NCBI GenBank assembly: GCA_017518025.1
Contig: JAFWWR010000167.1
Coordinates: 1-9,457 of the forward strand
From: Clostridia bacterium
GTDB lineage: Bacteria; Bacillota; Clostridia; Oscillospirales; CAG-272
DNA length: 9,457 nucleotides
Reading direction: 5' to 3'
A model generated the notes under the pieces. It saw only the letters and a list, made by a program, of their open reading frames with translations, was not told where the DNA came from and made no database searches. Below, piece after piece: positions 1 to 5,360 of the stretch (the stretch's first letter is position 1; every line of letters begins with the position of its first letter). The position numbers and the translations under genes are program-made.

Positions 1-471
1 CCCGTCCCTTATTTCCACGATGCCGTAGGAGGAGGGGTATCCGTTGCCCGCGGTGCCCGGATTGAAGATCCGCAGGATCTCCCCGGAGGGGAGGGTCTCC
101 GAGGTGTCGAGGGGACGGTGGGTGTGGCCGAACAGAAGGAGCGCCGCCCCCAACGACCCGGCGTGAGCCGCCGCTCTCTCAACGGACGATTTTACGCCGT
201 AGCGGTGGCCGTGGGTGCAGAGGATCCGCACTCCGCCGAACTCCACGATCCGCTCCGGGGGGTGATCGTTCGTTATGAAGGCGGAGAAAAAGTCCTCGTA
301 GTTGCCGCTGACGGTGATCACGGGGATCCCCTCGGGAACGGCGCATCTTTTGAGGTCTCCGGCGCCGTCGCCCAGGTGGATCACCGCGTCCGTCTCTCCC
401 CGGTGCTCGGCGAGAGCCGTCTCCATTTTGTCTGTGACCCCGTGGGAGTCGGAAAAAACGAGGATCTTCAA
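1..471 (-). CDS. YfcE/MJ0936-family metallophosphoesterase, 3' end cut by window edge
   Basis: Calcineurin-like phosphodiesterase of the small YfcE/MJ0936 type, a cytoplasmic metal-dependent enzyme; the physiological substrate is generally unclear. Reading leftwards, 157 codons are present without a stop. The family metal-ligand motifs appear in order: FSDSHG (D8, H10), HLGD (D35), SGNYE (N57), CTHGH (H87) and FGHTH (H116, H118), followed by NPGT at 137-140. Family members are about 155-180 aa, so only a few C-terminal residues should be missing. The start is a TTG at 469-471: a GGAAGGAG ribosome binding site ends about 7 nt upstream of it. A GTG three codons earlier overlaps that site and so is unlikely. 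In many relatives the third motif is GNCD; here it is GNYE, which keeps the metal-binding Asn. The gene diverges from the small-protein cluster starting at 551. The family call is very secure; the substrate is unknown. Confidence 0.93.
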   Translation of the reverse strand, partial: MKILVFSDSHGVTDKMETALAEHRGETDAVIHLGDGAGDLKRCAVPEGIPVITVSGNYEDFFSAFITNDHPPERIVEFGGVRILCTHGHRYGVKSSVERAAAHAGSLGAALLLFGHTHRPLDTSETLPSGEILRIFNPGTAGNGYPSSYGIVEIRDG

Positions 472-519
472 ATGAAACACTCCTTCCGGTATTATGTGTC
501 CTCCCTCCCCCGTCCGTCA

Positions 520-525
520 TATACT
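520..525 (+). promoter_or_regulatory. Weak candidate -10 for the three-gene cluster
   Basis: TATACT lies 25 bp upstream of the 551 start codon in the only non-coding gap before the cluster. The best -35 in register is poor (GTGTCC at 496-501, 18-bp spacer, 3 of 6 consensus bases), and there is no TG extension. The predicted start near 532 would leave the ribosome binding site intact. This is a tentative call made mainly because some promoter should be in this gap. Confidence 0.3.
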
Positions 526-550
526 GACACAAACGGAAGGAGGCCGGATC

Positions 551-778
551 ATGAAACTCGACAGAAAGACCGCGGAAAAGCTTATCGCGATGCCGGACGA
601 AAAACTCGCCGGACTCTGCGTCCTGTTCGCGGCGCGTCACGGCCTGCGTCCGCAGGGGACGCTGAAGCCGGAGTCCGTCCGCCGCCTGCGCGCCGTGCTC
701 GGTATGCTCACGGACGGCGATCTCGAGCGGCTCGGTGCGCTGGCCGAGGCGTCCGAAAACAAGGGAGGCGCAAGATGA
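551..778 (+). CDS. Small helical protein of unknown function, first gene of a three-gene cluster
   Basis: A 75-aa soluble protein with no signal peptide or membrane segment. The start is set by GGAAGGAGG at 535-543 with 7 nt before ATG; an in-frame ATG at 494 lacks such a site. The sequence reads as helices: residues 5-30 (TAEKLIAMPDEKLAGLCVLF), a short Gly/Pro-containing turn at 31-40, then two more helices at 41-53 and 55-70. The LPDE/MPDEKL-type N-terminus followed by a loop and an RLRAxL...TDxDLERL segment resembles, from memory, small uncharacterised proteins common in Clostridia. No family name or function can be given. Its stop overlaps the next start as ATGA, which implies translational coupling, so the two products are probably needed together. 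It is accepted as real because of the ribosome binding site, the codon use and the coupling. Confidence 0.82.
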   Translation: MKLDRKTAEKLIAMPDEKLAGLCVLFAARHGLRPQGTLKPESVRRLRAVLGMLTDGDLERLGALAEASENKGGAR

Positions 779-1137
779 ACAACGTACAAGGCGAAGAACT
801 GGGCGAACTTGTAAAAAAACTGATGAACGACCTGCAGGTGGCTGAGATCGTCCGAAATCTCAGGGAAAGCGGCGCGGCGGACGAGGCGAAGAAGGCCGCC
901 GGAGCCGCGCTGACGGAGCAGGCCGCGCAAACGGGCGGGATCGGCGACGCGCTGGCGCCCCTGCTGGGGACGCTCACGGGAGCGACGCCCACCAGGACGG
1001 AGACGGAAAACAGGAACCGCCTTCTCGCGGCGCTGAAGCCGTATCTCAGCCCGGAGCGGCGCGAGATCATCGACCGCGTGACGTCTCTCACGAAGATCAC
1101 GTCTCTTCTCGACGCGGCGCGCGGCGAAAACAACTGA
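775..1137 (+). CDS. Helical protein of unknown function with LKPYLSPERR-type C-terminal motif
   Basis: A 120-aa soluble protein coupled to the preceding gene through ATGA at 775-778, with a GGGAGG-like site inside the upstream gene. Residues 6-50 form an amphipathic helical region rich in Glu, Lys and Ala. A Gly/Thr-rich linker (54-78) follows, then a conserved-looking C-terminal block at 82-113 with LLAALKPYLSPERREIIDR. From memory this ending (large hydrophobic helix, 'LKPYLS', 'ERR', 'IDR') recurs in small uncharacterised clostridial proteins next to partners like the genes on either side; this could not be checked here. The same frame stays open upstream to 118, but that stretch is antisense to the phosphoesterase and has no ribosome binding site. 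Function is unknown. Family and coupling suggest a small complex with its neighbours, which is inference. Confidence 0.85.
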   Translation: MNNVQGEELGELVKKLMNDLQVAEIVRNLRESGAADEAKKAAGAALTEQAAQTGGIGDALAPLLGTLTGATPTRTETENRNRLLAALKPYLSPERREIIDRVTSLTKITSLLDAARGENN

Positions 1138-1151
1138 CGGGAGGCGGAGAT

Positions 1152-1517
1152 ATGTACAGCAGGAACGGACGGGGCGAGGGCGAAAACGCCCCCGATTTCG
1201 GGCTGACCGGCTTCCGGCTCCCGCCACGGTACGACGGCAGCAGATTCAGGCGGTCCCCGCCGCCCGAAAGACCTCCGGAGGGCAGACCCGCGCCTCCGCC
1301 GGAGAAACCGCCGGCCGGACCGCCGGCCGGACCGCCCCGTCCCGACGAAGACGGGGCGAGAGAGCGGATCCGCTCGCTTTTCGGCGAAAAACTCGGCAGC
1401 GAGGAACTTATGATCCTCTCGCTCATACTTATTCTCTCCGCCGCGGGAGGCGACGGATGCGACAGTCCGGGGGAGGTCATTCTCCTTCTGGCGCTGCTTC
1501 TGACGGCGGCGTCGTAA
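1152..1517 (+). CDS. Proline-rich protein with hydrophobic C-terminus, unknown function
   Basis: A 121-aa protein starting 14 nt after the previous stop, with GGGAGG at 1139-1144 and 7 nt to ATG. It has three parts. Residues 1-35 are Arg/Gly-rich. Residues 36-64 are a proline-rich stretch that includes two copies of PPAG, encoded by a 12-bp tandem duplication at 1308-1331. The C-terminus has a charged segment (67-80), then two strongly hydrophobic stretches, about 86-97 and 109-120, separated by a short GGDGCDSPGE loop. The hydrophobic stretches are too short to be ordinary membrane spans, so they may be a hairpin, a membrane-associated segment or an assembly interface. There is no signal peptide. 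The architecture fits the third member of the small-protein cluster. The final 41 bp overlap the 3' end of the convergent gene. Confidence 0.8.
   Translation: MYSRNGRGEGENAPDFGLTGFRLPPRYDGSRFRRSPPPERPPEGRPAPPPEKPPAGPPAGPPRPDEDGARERIRSLFGEKLGSEELMILSLILILSAAGGDGCDSPGEVILLLALLLTAAS
1308..1336 (+). repeat. 12-bp tandem duplication in the Pro-rich segment
   Basis: The unit CCGCCGGCCGGA occurs twice back to back (1308-1319 and 1320-1331), followed by five matching bases. It encodes the repeated PPAG tetrapeptide, so it changes length without a frameshift. It is a likely site of length variation between strains. Confidence 0.8.
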
Positions 1518-2508
1518 AAAACTCCGCCAGCTCCGAGGCGACCTCTCCGAGGAGGTAGAGGCCGGGGTCCTCCTTGAACTCCGGCGCCTCCCCGAAGGAG
1601 GGGAACACGGTCACACGGAAGCCCAGGGCGCGGCCCTCGCCCCTGACGGACGACAGGGAGACGTTCTCCGCCGCGGCGATGACGCACGCCGACGCCAGGA
1701 GTGAAAAACCGTCTCCTTCGAAGATCCCGCAGAGGGACAGCACGTCGTCCGTTGCGAAAAATCCCCGGGGAGCCCTTGCCGGCCGCGACAGGATCTCGAT
1801 CCTCAGCGCGCCGCCCTCGAAACCAGCCCTTATCTCGGCGGGACGGGCGCCGCAAACGGCGCCGAGCGCCGATGACAGCAGGGAGACGATATACGTGAGC
1901 ACGCCCGGCGACACCGTGACGCGGCCGGATCCCGACCCGGGCAGACTGCGCGGAAAGGGCGCGACGCGGACTCTCCCGCAGACCGATCCGGGAGTTGCGG
2001 CGAGCTGTCTCACCACGGTCCGGACGAGCCGCCTCGCGTCTCTGTCCGAGGACAGATCGGCTTCAAGAGCGGACGCCGCGCCGAGAGAGGGAAAAGGCGA
2101 CTGCCCGTCGCCGTCTGCTTGCCCCGGGAACAGCTCCCTCAGAAGGTGCGCGGCAGGTCCCGTCACTCTGTCGCCCATGAGGGCGCGATCCCATCCCTCG
2201 GCGGGTATGGGAAACAGATCCGTGGCGTGGCCGGGAAAGCGAAACCGCTTCACCGCCGCGGCGAAGGAATATTTCTCCGAGCGGAGGCGGAACAGCGCGC
2301 GGTTCTTCGCGCCGCACAACGGATCGCCCGGAAATGCAGGCGGAGTCGAGCAGAAGTCCCGGAGCCGTTCCAGCCCGCTCCTGCCCAGGGCGCGCATGAC
2401 GTCCGTCACCATCATCGGATCGGCCGCCGGCGCCCCCTCGGGCCATACGGTCTCCACTTCTCCGCTCTCGTCAAGGATTATCCGCGGCGAGTCGTTGTCG
2501 ATCGTCAT
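1477..2508 (-). CDS. Hypothetical protein with degenerate GHKL (histidine-kinase-like ATPase) fold
   Basis: A 343-aa cytoplasmic protein with no membrane segment. Residues 1-130 contain a mixed region (MMVTDVMRALGRSGLERL; YSFAAAVKRFRFPG) that may be a sensor-like domain. Residues 148-172 (LEADLSSDRDARRLVRTVVRQL) resemble the helical segment before a kinase ATPase domain, but there is no phospho-acceptor His in a recognisable H-box. Residues 198-302 follow the order of a GHKL domain. SPGVLTYIVSLLSSALGAV sits where the N-box helix should be but lacks its Asn. Next comes a strand pair (AEIRAGFEGGALRIEIL), a DGFSLLASACVIAAAENVSL segment like the G-box helix, and a closing GFRVTVFPSF strand. The key ATP-binding residues appear lost, so a pseudokinase or binding protein is more likely than an enzyme. 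The start at 2508 has GGGAGG 11 nt upstream; an ATG 9 bp earlier meets an immediate stop. The fold is inferred by eye only. Confidence 0.75.
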   Translation of the reverse strand: MTIDNDSPRIILDESGEVETVWPEGAPAADPMMVTDVMRALGRSGLERLRDFCSTPPAFPGDPLCGAKNRALFRLRSEKYSFAAAVKRFRFPGHATDLFPIPAEGWDRALMGDRVTGPAAHLLRELFPGQADGDGQSPFPSLGAASALEADLSSDRDARRLVRTVVRQLAATPGSVCGRVRVAPFPRSLPGSGSGRVTVSPGVLTYIVSLLSSALGAVCGARPAEIRAGFEGGALRIEILSRPARAPRGFFATDDVLSLCGIFEGDGFSLLASACVIAAAENVSLSSVRGEGRALGFRVTVFPSFGEAPEFKEDPGLYLLGEVASELAEFFTTPPSEAAPEGE

Positions 2509-2553
2509 GACGTCATTCGCCTCCCGAAAAAAAGAATAAAACAGAATAAAAGG

Positions 2554-2649
2554 GTCGCCGAATTAAGATGCAGAGTCGCCGTTCTTTGCCCCGTGAGGCG
2601 TACCGGAGTACGTCAAGGGGCAGAAACGGCGAGAGAAAAAGCGCAGAGT
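2554..2649. repeat. Compound hairpin element flanked by 7-bp direct repeats
   Basis: Nested complementary arms make a 55-nt hairpin: CGCCGTT (2577-2583) with AACGGCG (2625-2631), TGCCCC (2587-2592) with GGGGCA (2617-2622), TGA (2594-2596) with TCA (2613-2615), and CGTAC (2599-2603) with GTACG (2608-2612) around a CGGA tetraloop. The hairpin is flanked by GCAGAGT at 2570-2576 and 2643-2649. GTCGCCG is also repeated at 2554-2560 and 2575-2581, exactly 21 bp apart. It lies in the non-coding gap upstream of the minus-strand gene at 1477-2508. The layout would fit a dispersed palindromic repeat or miniature element, or a structured 5' leader of that gene. Nothing else copied from it is visible in this window. 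Confidence 0.6.
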
Positions 2650-2654
2650 AACGG

Positions 2655-2701
2655 AAAAATCCGCAGGATCTTCACGTTGAAAAAGGATGCTACGGATTTT
2701 T
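2655..2701 (-). terminator. Rho-independent terminator-like hairpin after the 2762-4024 gene
   Basis: Arms at 2655-2666 and 2690-2701 are complementary over 12 positions with one G-U pair. Read on the minus strand, an A-tract begins the stem and five T residues end it, as in a bidirectional terminator. The loop is 23 nt and contains a small TTCA/TGAA sub-hairpin. It sits about 60 nt beyond the stop of the minus-strand operon, a sensible place for its end. If it works, the downstream gene at 1477-2508 needs its own promoter, but no convincing one was found between here and 2508. Confidence 0.55.
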
Positions 2702-2761
2702 CTTATTCAGGCCGGATCAAAGCCCGTGCTTTTTCGGTCTGCGATCAAGGCGTCGCGGGCG

Positions 2762-4024
2762 TCAGTCTCCGCCCGACGGCGGCTCCGGATTGCCGCCGTA
2801 CCAGATGCTCGGCGCGGAAGTTTCGTCCGCAGGCGCCTCAGTTTGGGGCGTCTCGTCTGTTTCGGCGGTGTCAAAGCCCATTTCCTTGTATTTTTCGCCC
2901 GTCAGGGCGTTTTCATTTGATTTTTCCTCCGTGGCGGCGGGCGCGGCGTGAGTTTCATCCGGCTGGGGCTCCGAGATATCGGCGGCCGGAGACGGCACGT
3001 ACGCGCAGAACTGCACGTTGGCGACGGACAGGTCGCGAAGGGCGCGGTACGCGCCGAACGCCGCCTTAACGTTCGTCGAGGTGATTATCGCCCGCAAATT
3101 GTGCGCGCTGAAATTGCCCTTCAGGTTGTAGCAGCTCTCCTCCACCGCGTCGTACGCCTCCTCCGCCGATGTGGCGTCGCCGGTCTGTACCCCGATGGCG
3201 AGAAGATCCGTGTATTTCTCAAGCGTTGCGATCTGTCCGGCAGCAGGCGCGTCGAGATAGACCCGCGCGGGGAGCACCACGCCTAAATCCGCCTCTCCGG
3301 ACGTCCCGCGCAGAGCCGCGAGATACTCGATCACGGAGGAGAGAGTCGCAAAGTCCAGCGTACCCTCCTCGCCGATGAGACCGTCGATCACGATCTCGTC
3401 GAATCCCGCGTCGCAGAGCTCGCCGATCACGGCGGAGTCTGTCCTAAGGCGGATCTTCGCGTCCTCCCCGTCGCCGAGCACCGAAGGGACGGTGCCGTAG
3501 ATACACGAGGTCCGGAGTCCCAGCCCCTTCGCCGACGAAACGATATCCCGCAGAGCGGGAAGAGAAGCGCAGTCCTCTTTCTCGTCGGGCGTCGCGGGCG
3601 ACTCCATGCCGGAGAGCTCCATCACCGCGGGAGAGAGGTATATCAGCTTGCCGTCTCTCGTCACCCGGACCGAAACGGCGTTATATTCGTCGTCGAGTCC
3701 CCACATTTTCTCCCCGATATCGTCGATGGACACGCCCTCGACTGCGATATCGGCGGCGACGATCTTCAGCCCGTCCGCCTTCCCGTCCGCGGGGACGCCG
3801 CCAGGCAGGAGATCTGACTCGGCCGGATCCGTCACGGGGATCTCCGCCACCGTGTCGTCCAGCTCCTTTTCCGCCTGCGCCGCCTTCCTGCCGAGATAAT
3901 TGCCCAGCAGCACCGCCAGCGCCGTTATCACCGCCGCGGCGATAACGACGAACAGGATCCTGAATAGTATCGTTCTTTTCGATTTGCTGCGAACGCCCGT
4001 GCGGCGTCTGCGCCGTCTTCTCAT
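2762..4024 (-). CDS. Membrane-anchored extracytoplasmic protein, possible TIM-barrel (glycoside-hydrolase-like) domain
   Basis: A 420-aa protein. Residues 1-17 are very basic (MRRRRRRRTG...), followed by one membrane span at about 18-41, so the rest should lie outside the cell. Residues 42-85 are an acidic, low-complexity stalk. Residues 88-345 alternate strand- and helix-like segments: LKIVAADIAV, YNAVSVRVTRDGKLIYL, LGLRTSCIYGTVPS, GFDEIVIDGLIG, LGVVLPARVYLD, LLAIGVQTG, LRAIITSTN and VANVQFCAYVP. This pattern suggests a barrel like that of DUF4015-type putative glycoside hydrolases, with GFDEIVIDG in the place of the usual GFDEIQxDY segment. That is a weak fold-level resemblance and no catalytic claim is made. 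The C-terminal 70 residues are Pro/Glu/Thr-rich and probably disordered. It starts 37 nt after the lipoprotein foldase stop and is almost certainly co-transcribed with it. Confidence 0.78.
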   Translation of the reverse strand: MRRRRRRRTGVRSKSKRTILFRILFVVIAAAVITALAVLLGNYLGRKAAQAEKELDDTVAEIPVTDPAESDLLPGGVPADGKADGLKIVAADIAVEGVSIDDIGEKMWGLDDEYNAVSVRVTRDGKLIYLSPAVMELSGMESPATPDEKEDCASLPALRDIVSSAKGLGLRTSCIYGTVPSVLGDGEDAKIRLRTDSAVIGELCDAGFDEIVIDGLIGEEGTLDFATLSSVIEYLAALRGTSGEADLGVVLPARVYLDAPAAGQIATLEKYTDLLAIGVQTGDATSAEEAYDAVEESCYNLKGNFSAHNLRAIITSTNVKAAFGAYRALRDLSVANVQFCAYVPSPAADISEPQPDETHAAPAATEEKSNENALTGEKYKEMGFDTAETDETPQTEAPADETSAPSIWYGGNPEPPSGGD

Positions 4025-4061
4025 ATTATCCTACTTCCCTCCCGGCGTCGTCTGTCCGCCG

Positions 4062-5060
4062 TCATTTCAGTTTCCAGATATCGATCTTGTCGTAGATCTT
4101 TTCCGTCTTCATTTCGAGCTCCCCGCCCTTTTTCTCCTTGGCGAGGGCGAAAACGGAGTCGTAATAATCCTCCGTCAGGGAATCGATACGCCGGTCGATG
4201 TATTCCTCGCTCTTTTCGAGCCGTATCAGCACCGAAAACCCTCTCGGAGTCTCGATCACTTCGCTGATCTCCCCCACGTCGAGGGAGAAGGCGGCGTCCT
4301 CGAAGTCTCTGTTCCACACGCCGCGCATCATGTAGTACCCGTCCGGGTTGTTGAACATATCGATGTTCTCGCCGTACTCCATCACCAGGTCGTAGAAGTC
4401 TCCGCCCGCGGGATCCGCGGCGGACAGCGCGGCGTCCCGCACCTCGAGGGCGATCTTTTTCGCCTCGTCGTCCGTGTGCTTTTCCTTCGAGATCAGCACC
4501 TCCAGGATCCTGATGCAGCCGTCTCCCGCCAGGTACTCCCGGACGTGTCCGGGGTCCGTGTCGATGTCGCCCTCTCTCATCATGGCGCTGAAGGTCTCGT
4601 CGCTCATGACGAGGTACGACGCCATAAGGTCGTACACGTCCTCGGTCATATTGTTGTTCCCGAGCTCCTCCCGGAAGGCGTCCTCGCCGCCCACGGAGGC
4701 GACGTCGTCTTTTTTCTTTTCCCGGGTGAGGATCCTGATGGCCTCGTCGTCCGCCTTGATGCCGTAGTCGGCGGCCAGAGCGGGGATGGCGTACAGCCCC
4801 CTCAGATACGAGACCGTCCTCTCACTGAGCTCGTCCTCGATCCGGTCGTCTCTCTCCCCGTCGAACACCCCGTCGCCGTATTTTATCTTCATCGCCGCCT
4901 TCTCGGTCAGCACGGCAAAGCGGTATACGTCGTAGGTCACGTCGTAGGACCCGAGCCGCATCACGACTTTTTTGTTTTTGAGTCCCGCGCAGGAAAAAAG
5001 GGCTGACGCGGCGAGCGCCGCCGCAAGCGCGAGGCAGACGATCCTGACGGTTTTTTTCAT
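4062..5060 (-). CDS. PrsA/SurA-like foldase lipoprotein with histidine-less parvulin domain
   Basis: A 332-aa lipoprotein. It has a positively charged start (MKKTVR), a hydrophobic segment at 7-20 and the lipobox LFSC, so Cys24 should be lipidated and the protein anchored on the outer face of the membrane. Residues 33-165 are a SurA_N-like helical chaperone region with SYDVTYDVYRFAVL near its start. Residues 183-283 match a PpiC/parvulin domain: IRILEVLISK, GGDFYDLVMEYG, NPDGYYMMRGVWNRDFEDAAFSLDVGEISEVIETPRGFSVLIRLE. Both usual parvulin histidines (HI in the first strand, GxH in the last) are replaced by Glu and Ser, suggesting a chaperone without isomerase activity. The start is the ATG at 5058-5060, with GGAGGGG upstream and 27 nt of leader from a strong promoter. 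The same frame stays open upstream to 5201, but that stretch contains the promoter itself. It is the first gene of a two-gene operon. Confidence 0.88.
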   Translation of the reverse strand: MKKTVRIVCLALAAALAASALFSCAGLKNKKVVMRLGSYDVTYDVYRFAVLTEKAAMKIKYGDGVFDGERDDRIEDELSERTVSYLRGLYAIPALAADYGIKADDEAIRILTREKKKDDVASVGGEDAFREELGNNNMTEDVYDLMASYLVMSDETFSAMMREGDIDTDPGHVREYLAGDGCIRILEVLISKEKHTDDEAKKIALEVRDAALSAADPAGGDFYDLVMEYGENIDMFNNPDGYYMMRGVWNRDFEDAAFSLDVGEISEVIETPRGFSVLIRLEKSEEYIDRRIDSLTEDYYDSVFALAKEKKGGELEMKTEKIYDKIDIWKLK

Positions 5061-5093
5061 ATCCGATCCCCTCCGGAGTGGTTTTACATACAA

Positions 5094-5122
5094 AGTATAT
5101 ATAAAATATCTCCGGATGTCAA
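5094..5122 (-). promoter_or_regulatory. Strong SigA-type promoter for the minus-strand foldase operon
   Basis: On the minus strand there is a perfect TTGACA (5117-5122), a 17-bp spacer (5100-5116) and TATACT (5094-5099). The spacer is AT-rich next to the -10. Transcription should start near 5087, giving a leader of about 27 nt to the ATG at 5060 with the ribosome binding site intact. This is the best promoter in the window, and it also argues against any longer N-terminus for the lipoprotein. Confidence 0.9.
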
Positions 5123-5137
5123 CCTGTATTCCCGAAA

Positions 5138-5154
5138 GTTCCCGCCCCGGGAAC
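5138..5154. promoter_or_regulatory. Perfect palindrome, candidate operator between divergent foldase genes
   Basis: GTTCCCG (5138-5144) and CGGGAAC (5148-5154) are perfect inverted repeats around CCC. An extra TTCCCG half-site sits just beside them at 5129-5134. The site lies 16 bp upstream of the -35 of the minus-strand promoter and about 80 bp upstream of the plus-strand -10. It could bind a regulator of one or both genes. No regulator family can be named. Confidence 0.4.
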
Positions 5155-5236
5155 GCCGGTCCCGCCTCTCCCGCGGAGGAAAAACGTGAAAATTTTAACA
5201 AATTTTAATAAAATACTCCAAAACCGGATCAAAGTA

Positions 5237-5245
5237 TGGTATACT
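5237..5245 (+). promoter_or_regulatory. Extended -10 promoter for the plus-strand foldase gene
   Basis: TGG followed by TATACT (-10 at 5240-5245) gives a TGn-extended -10. The -35 position at 17-bp spacing is poor (TCCAAA), as is common when the -10 is extended. The A/T-rich block at 5190-5215 just upstream could act as an UP element. Transcription should start near 5252, leaving a leader of about 109 nt before the ATG at 5361. Confidence 0.65.
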
Positions 5246-5260
5246 ATCAAGGTACCCCTG

Positions 5261-5323
5261 CGCCCGGGACCCCGGGCGGGGACAAATCAAATAAACTCTC
5301 AGCCGCGCGCCCCGGCGCGGGGC
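5261..5323 (+). promoter_or_regulatory. GC-rich structured leader of the plus-strand foldase gene
   Basis: Within the predicted 5' leader, CGCCCGGG (5261-5268) and CCCGGGCG (5271-5278) form a perfect 8-bp inverted repeat. Further on, CCGCGC (5303-5308) can pair with GCGCGG (5315-5320). Alternatively GCCCC (5309-5313) can pair with GGGGC (5319-5323). The last two overlap and cannot form together, so the leader could switch between structures. It matches no riboswitch I recognise, and no clear terminator U-tract follows (only AAAAAGATTTT). Confidence 0.4.
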
Positions 5324-5360
5324 AAAAAGATTTTGAGTCAAGAAAGGCGGACCTTGTCAA

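Noticed and set aside
491..520. Minus-strand promoter-like pair for the phosphoesterase (ATGACG, 18-bp spacer, CATAAT)
   Set aside because: Transcription would start near 484, inside the ribosome binding site needed for the TTG start, so the site is unlikely to serve this gene.
118..774. N-terminal extension of the 120-aa protein
   Set aside because: This part is antisense to the phosphoesterase and overlaps the 75-aa gene. The coupled ATG at 775 is the natural start.
1574..2539. 321-codon plus-strand open frame opposite the GHKL-like gene
   Set aside because: It is Ser/Arg/Pro-rich with no domain pattern and no ribosome binding site. The opposite strand has a sensible start, codon use and fold-like pattern.
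2727..2745. Small AAAGC/GCTTT hairpin followed by T residues on the plus strand
   Set aside because: It has only a 5-bp stem and there is no plus-strand gene ending nearby, so a terminator call is not justified.
3900..5006. 368-codon plus-strand open frame opposite the lipoprotein operon
   Set aside because: It runs antisense to a lipoprotein with lipobox, PpiC domain and strong promoter. Its His/Val/Arg-rich composition is typical of a shadow frame.
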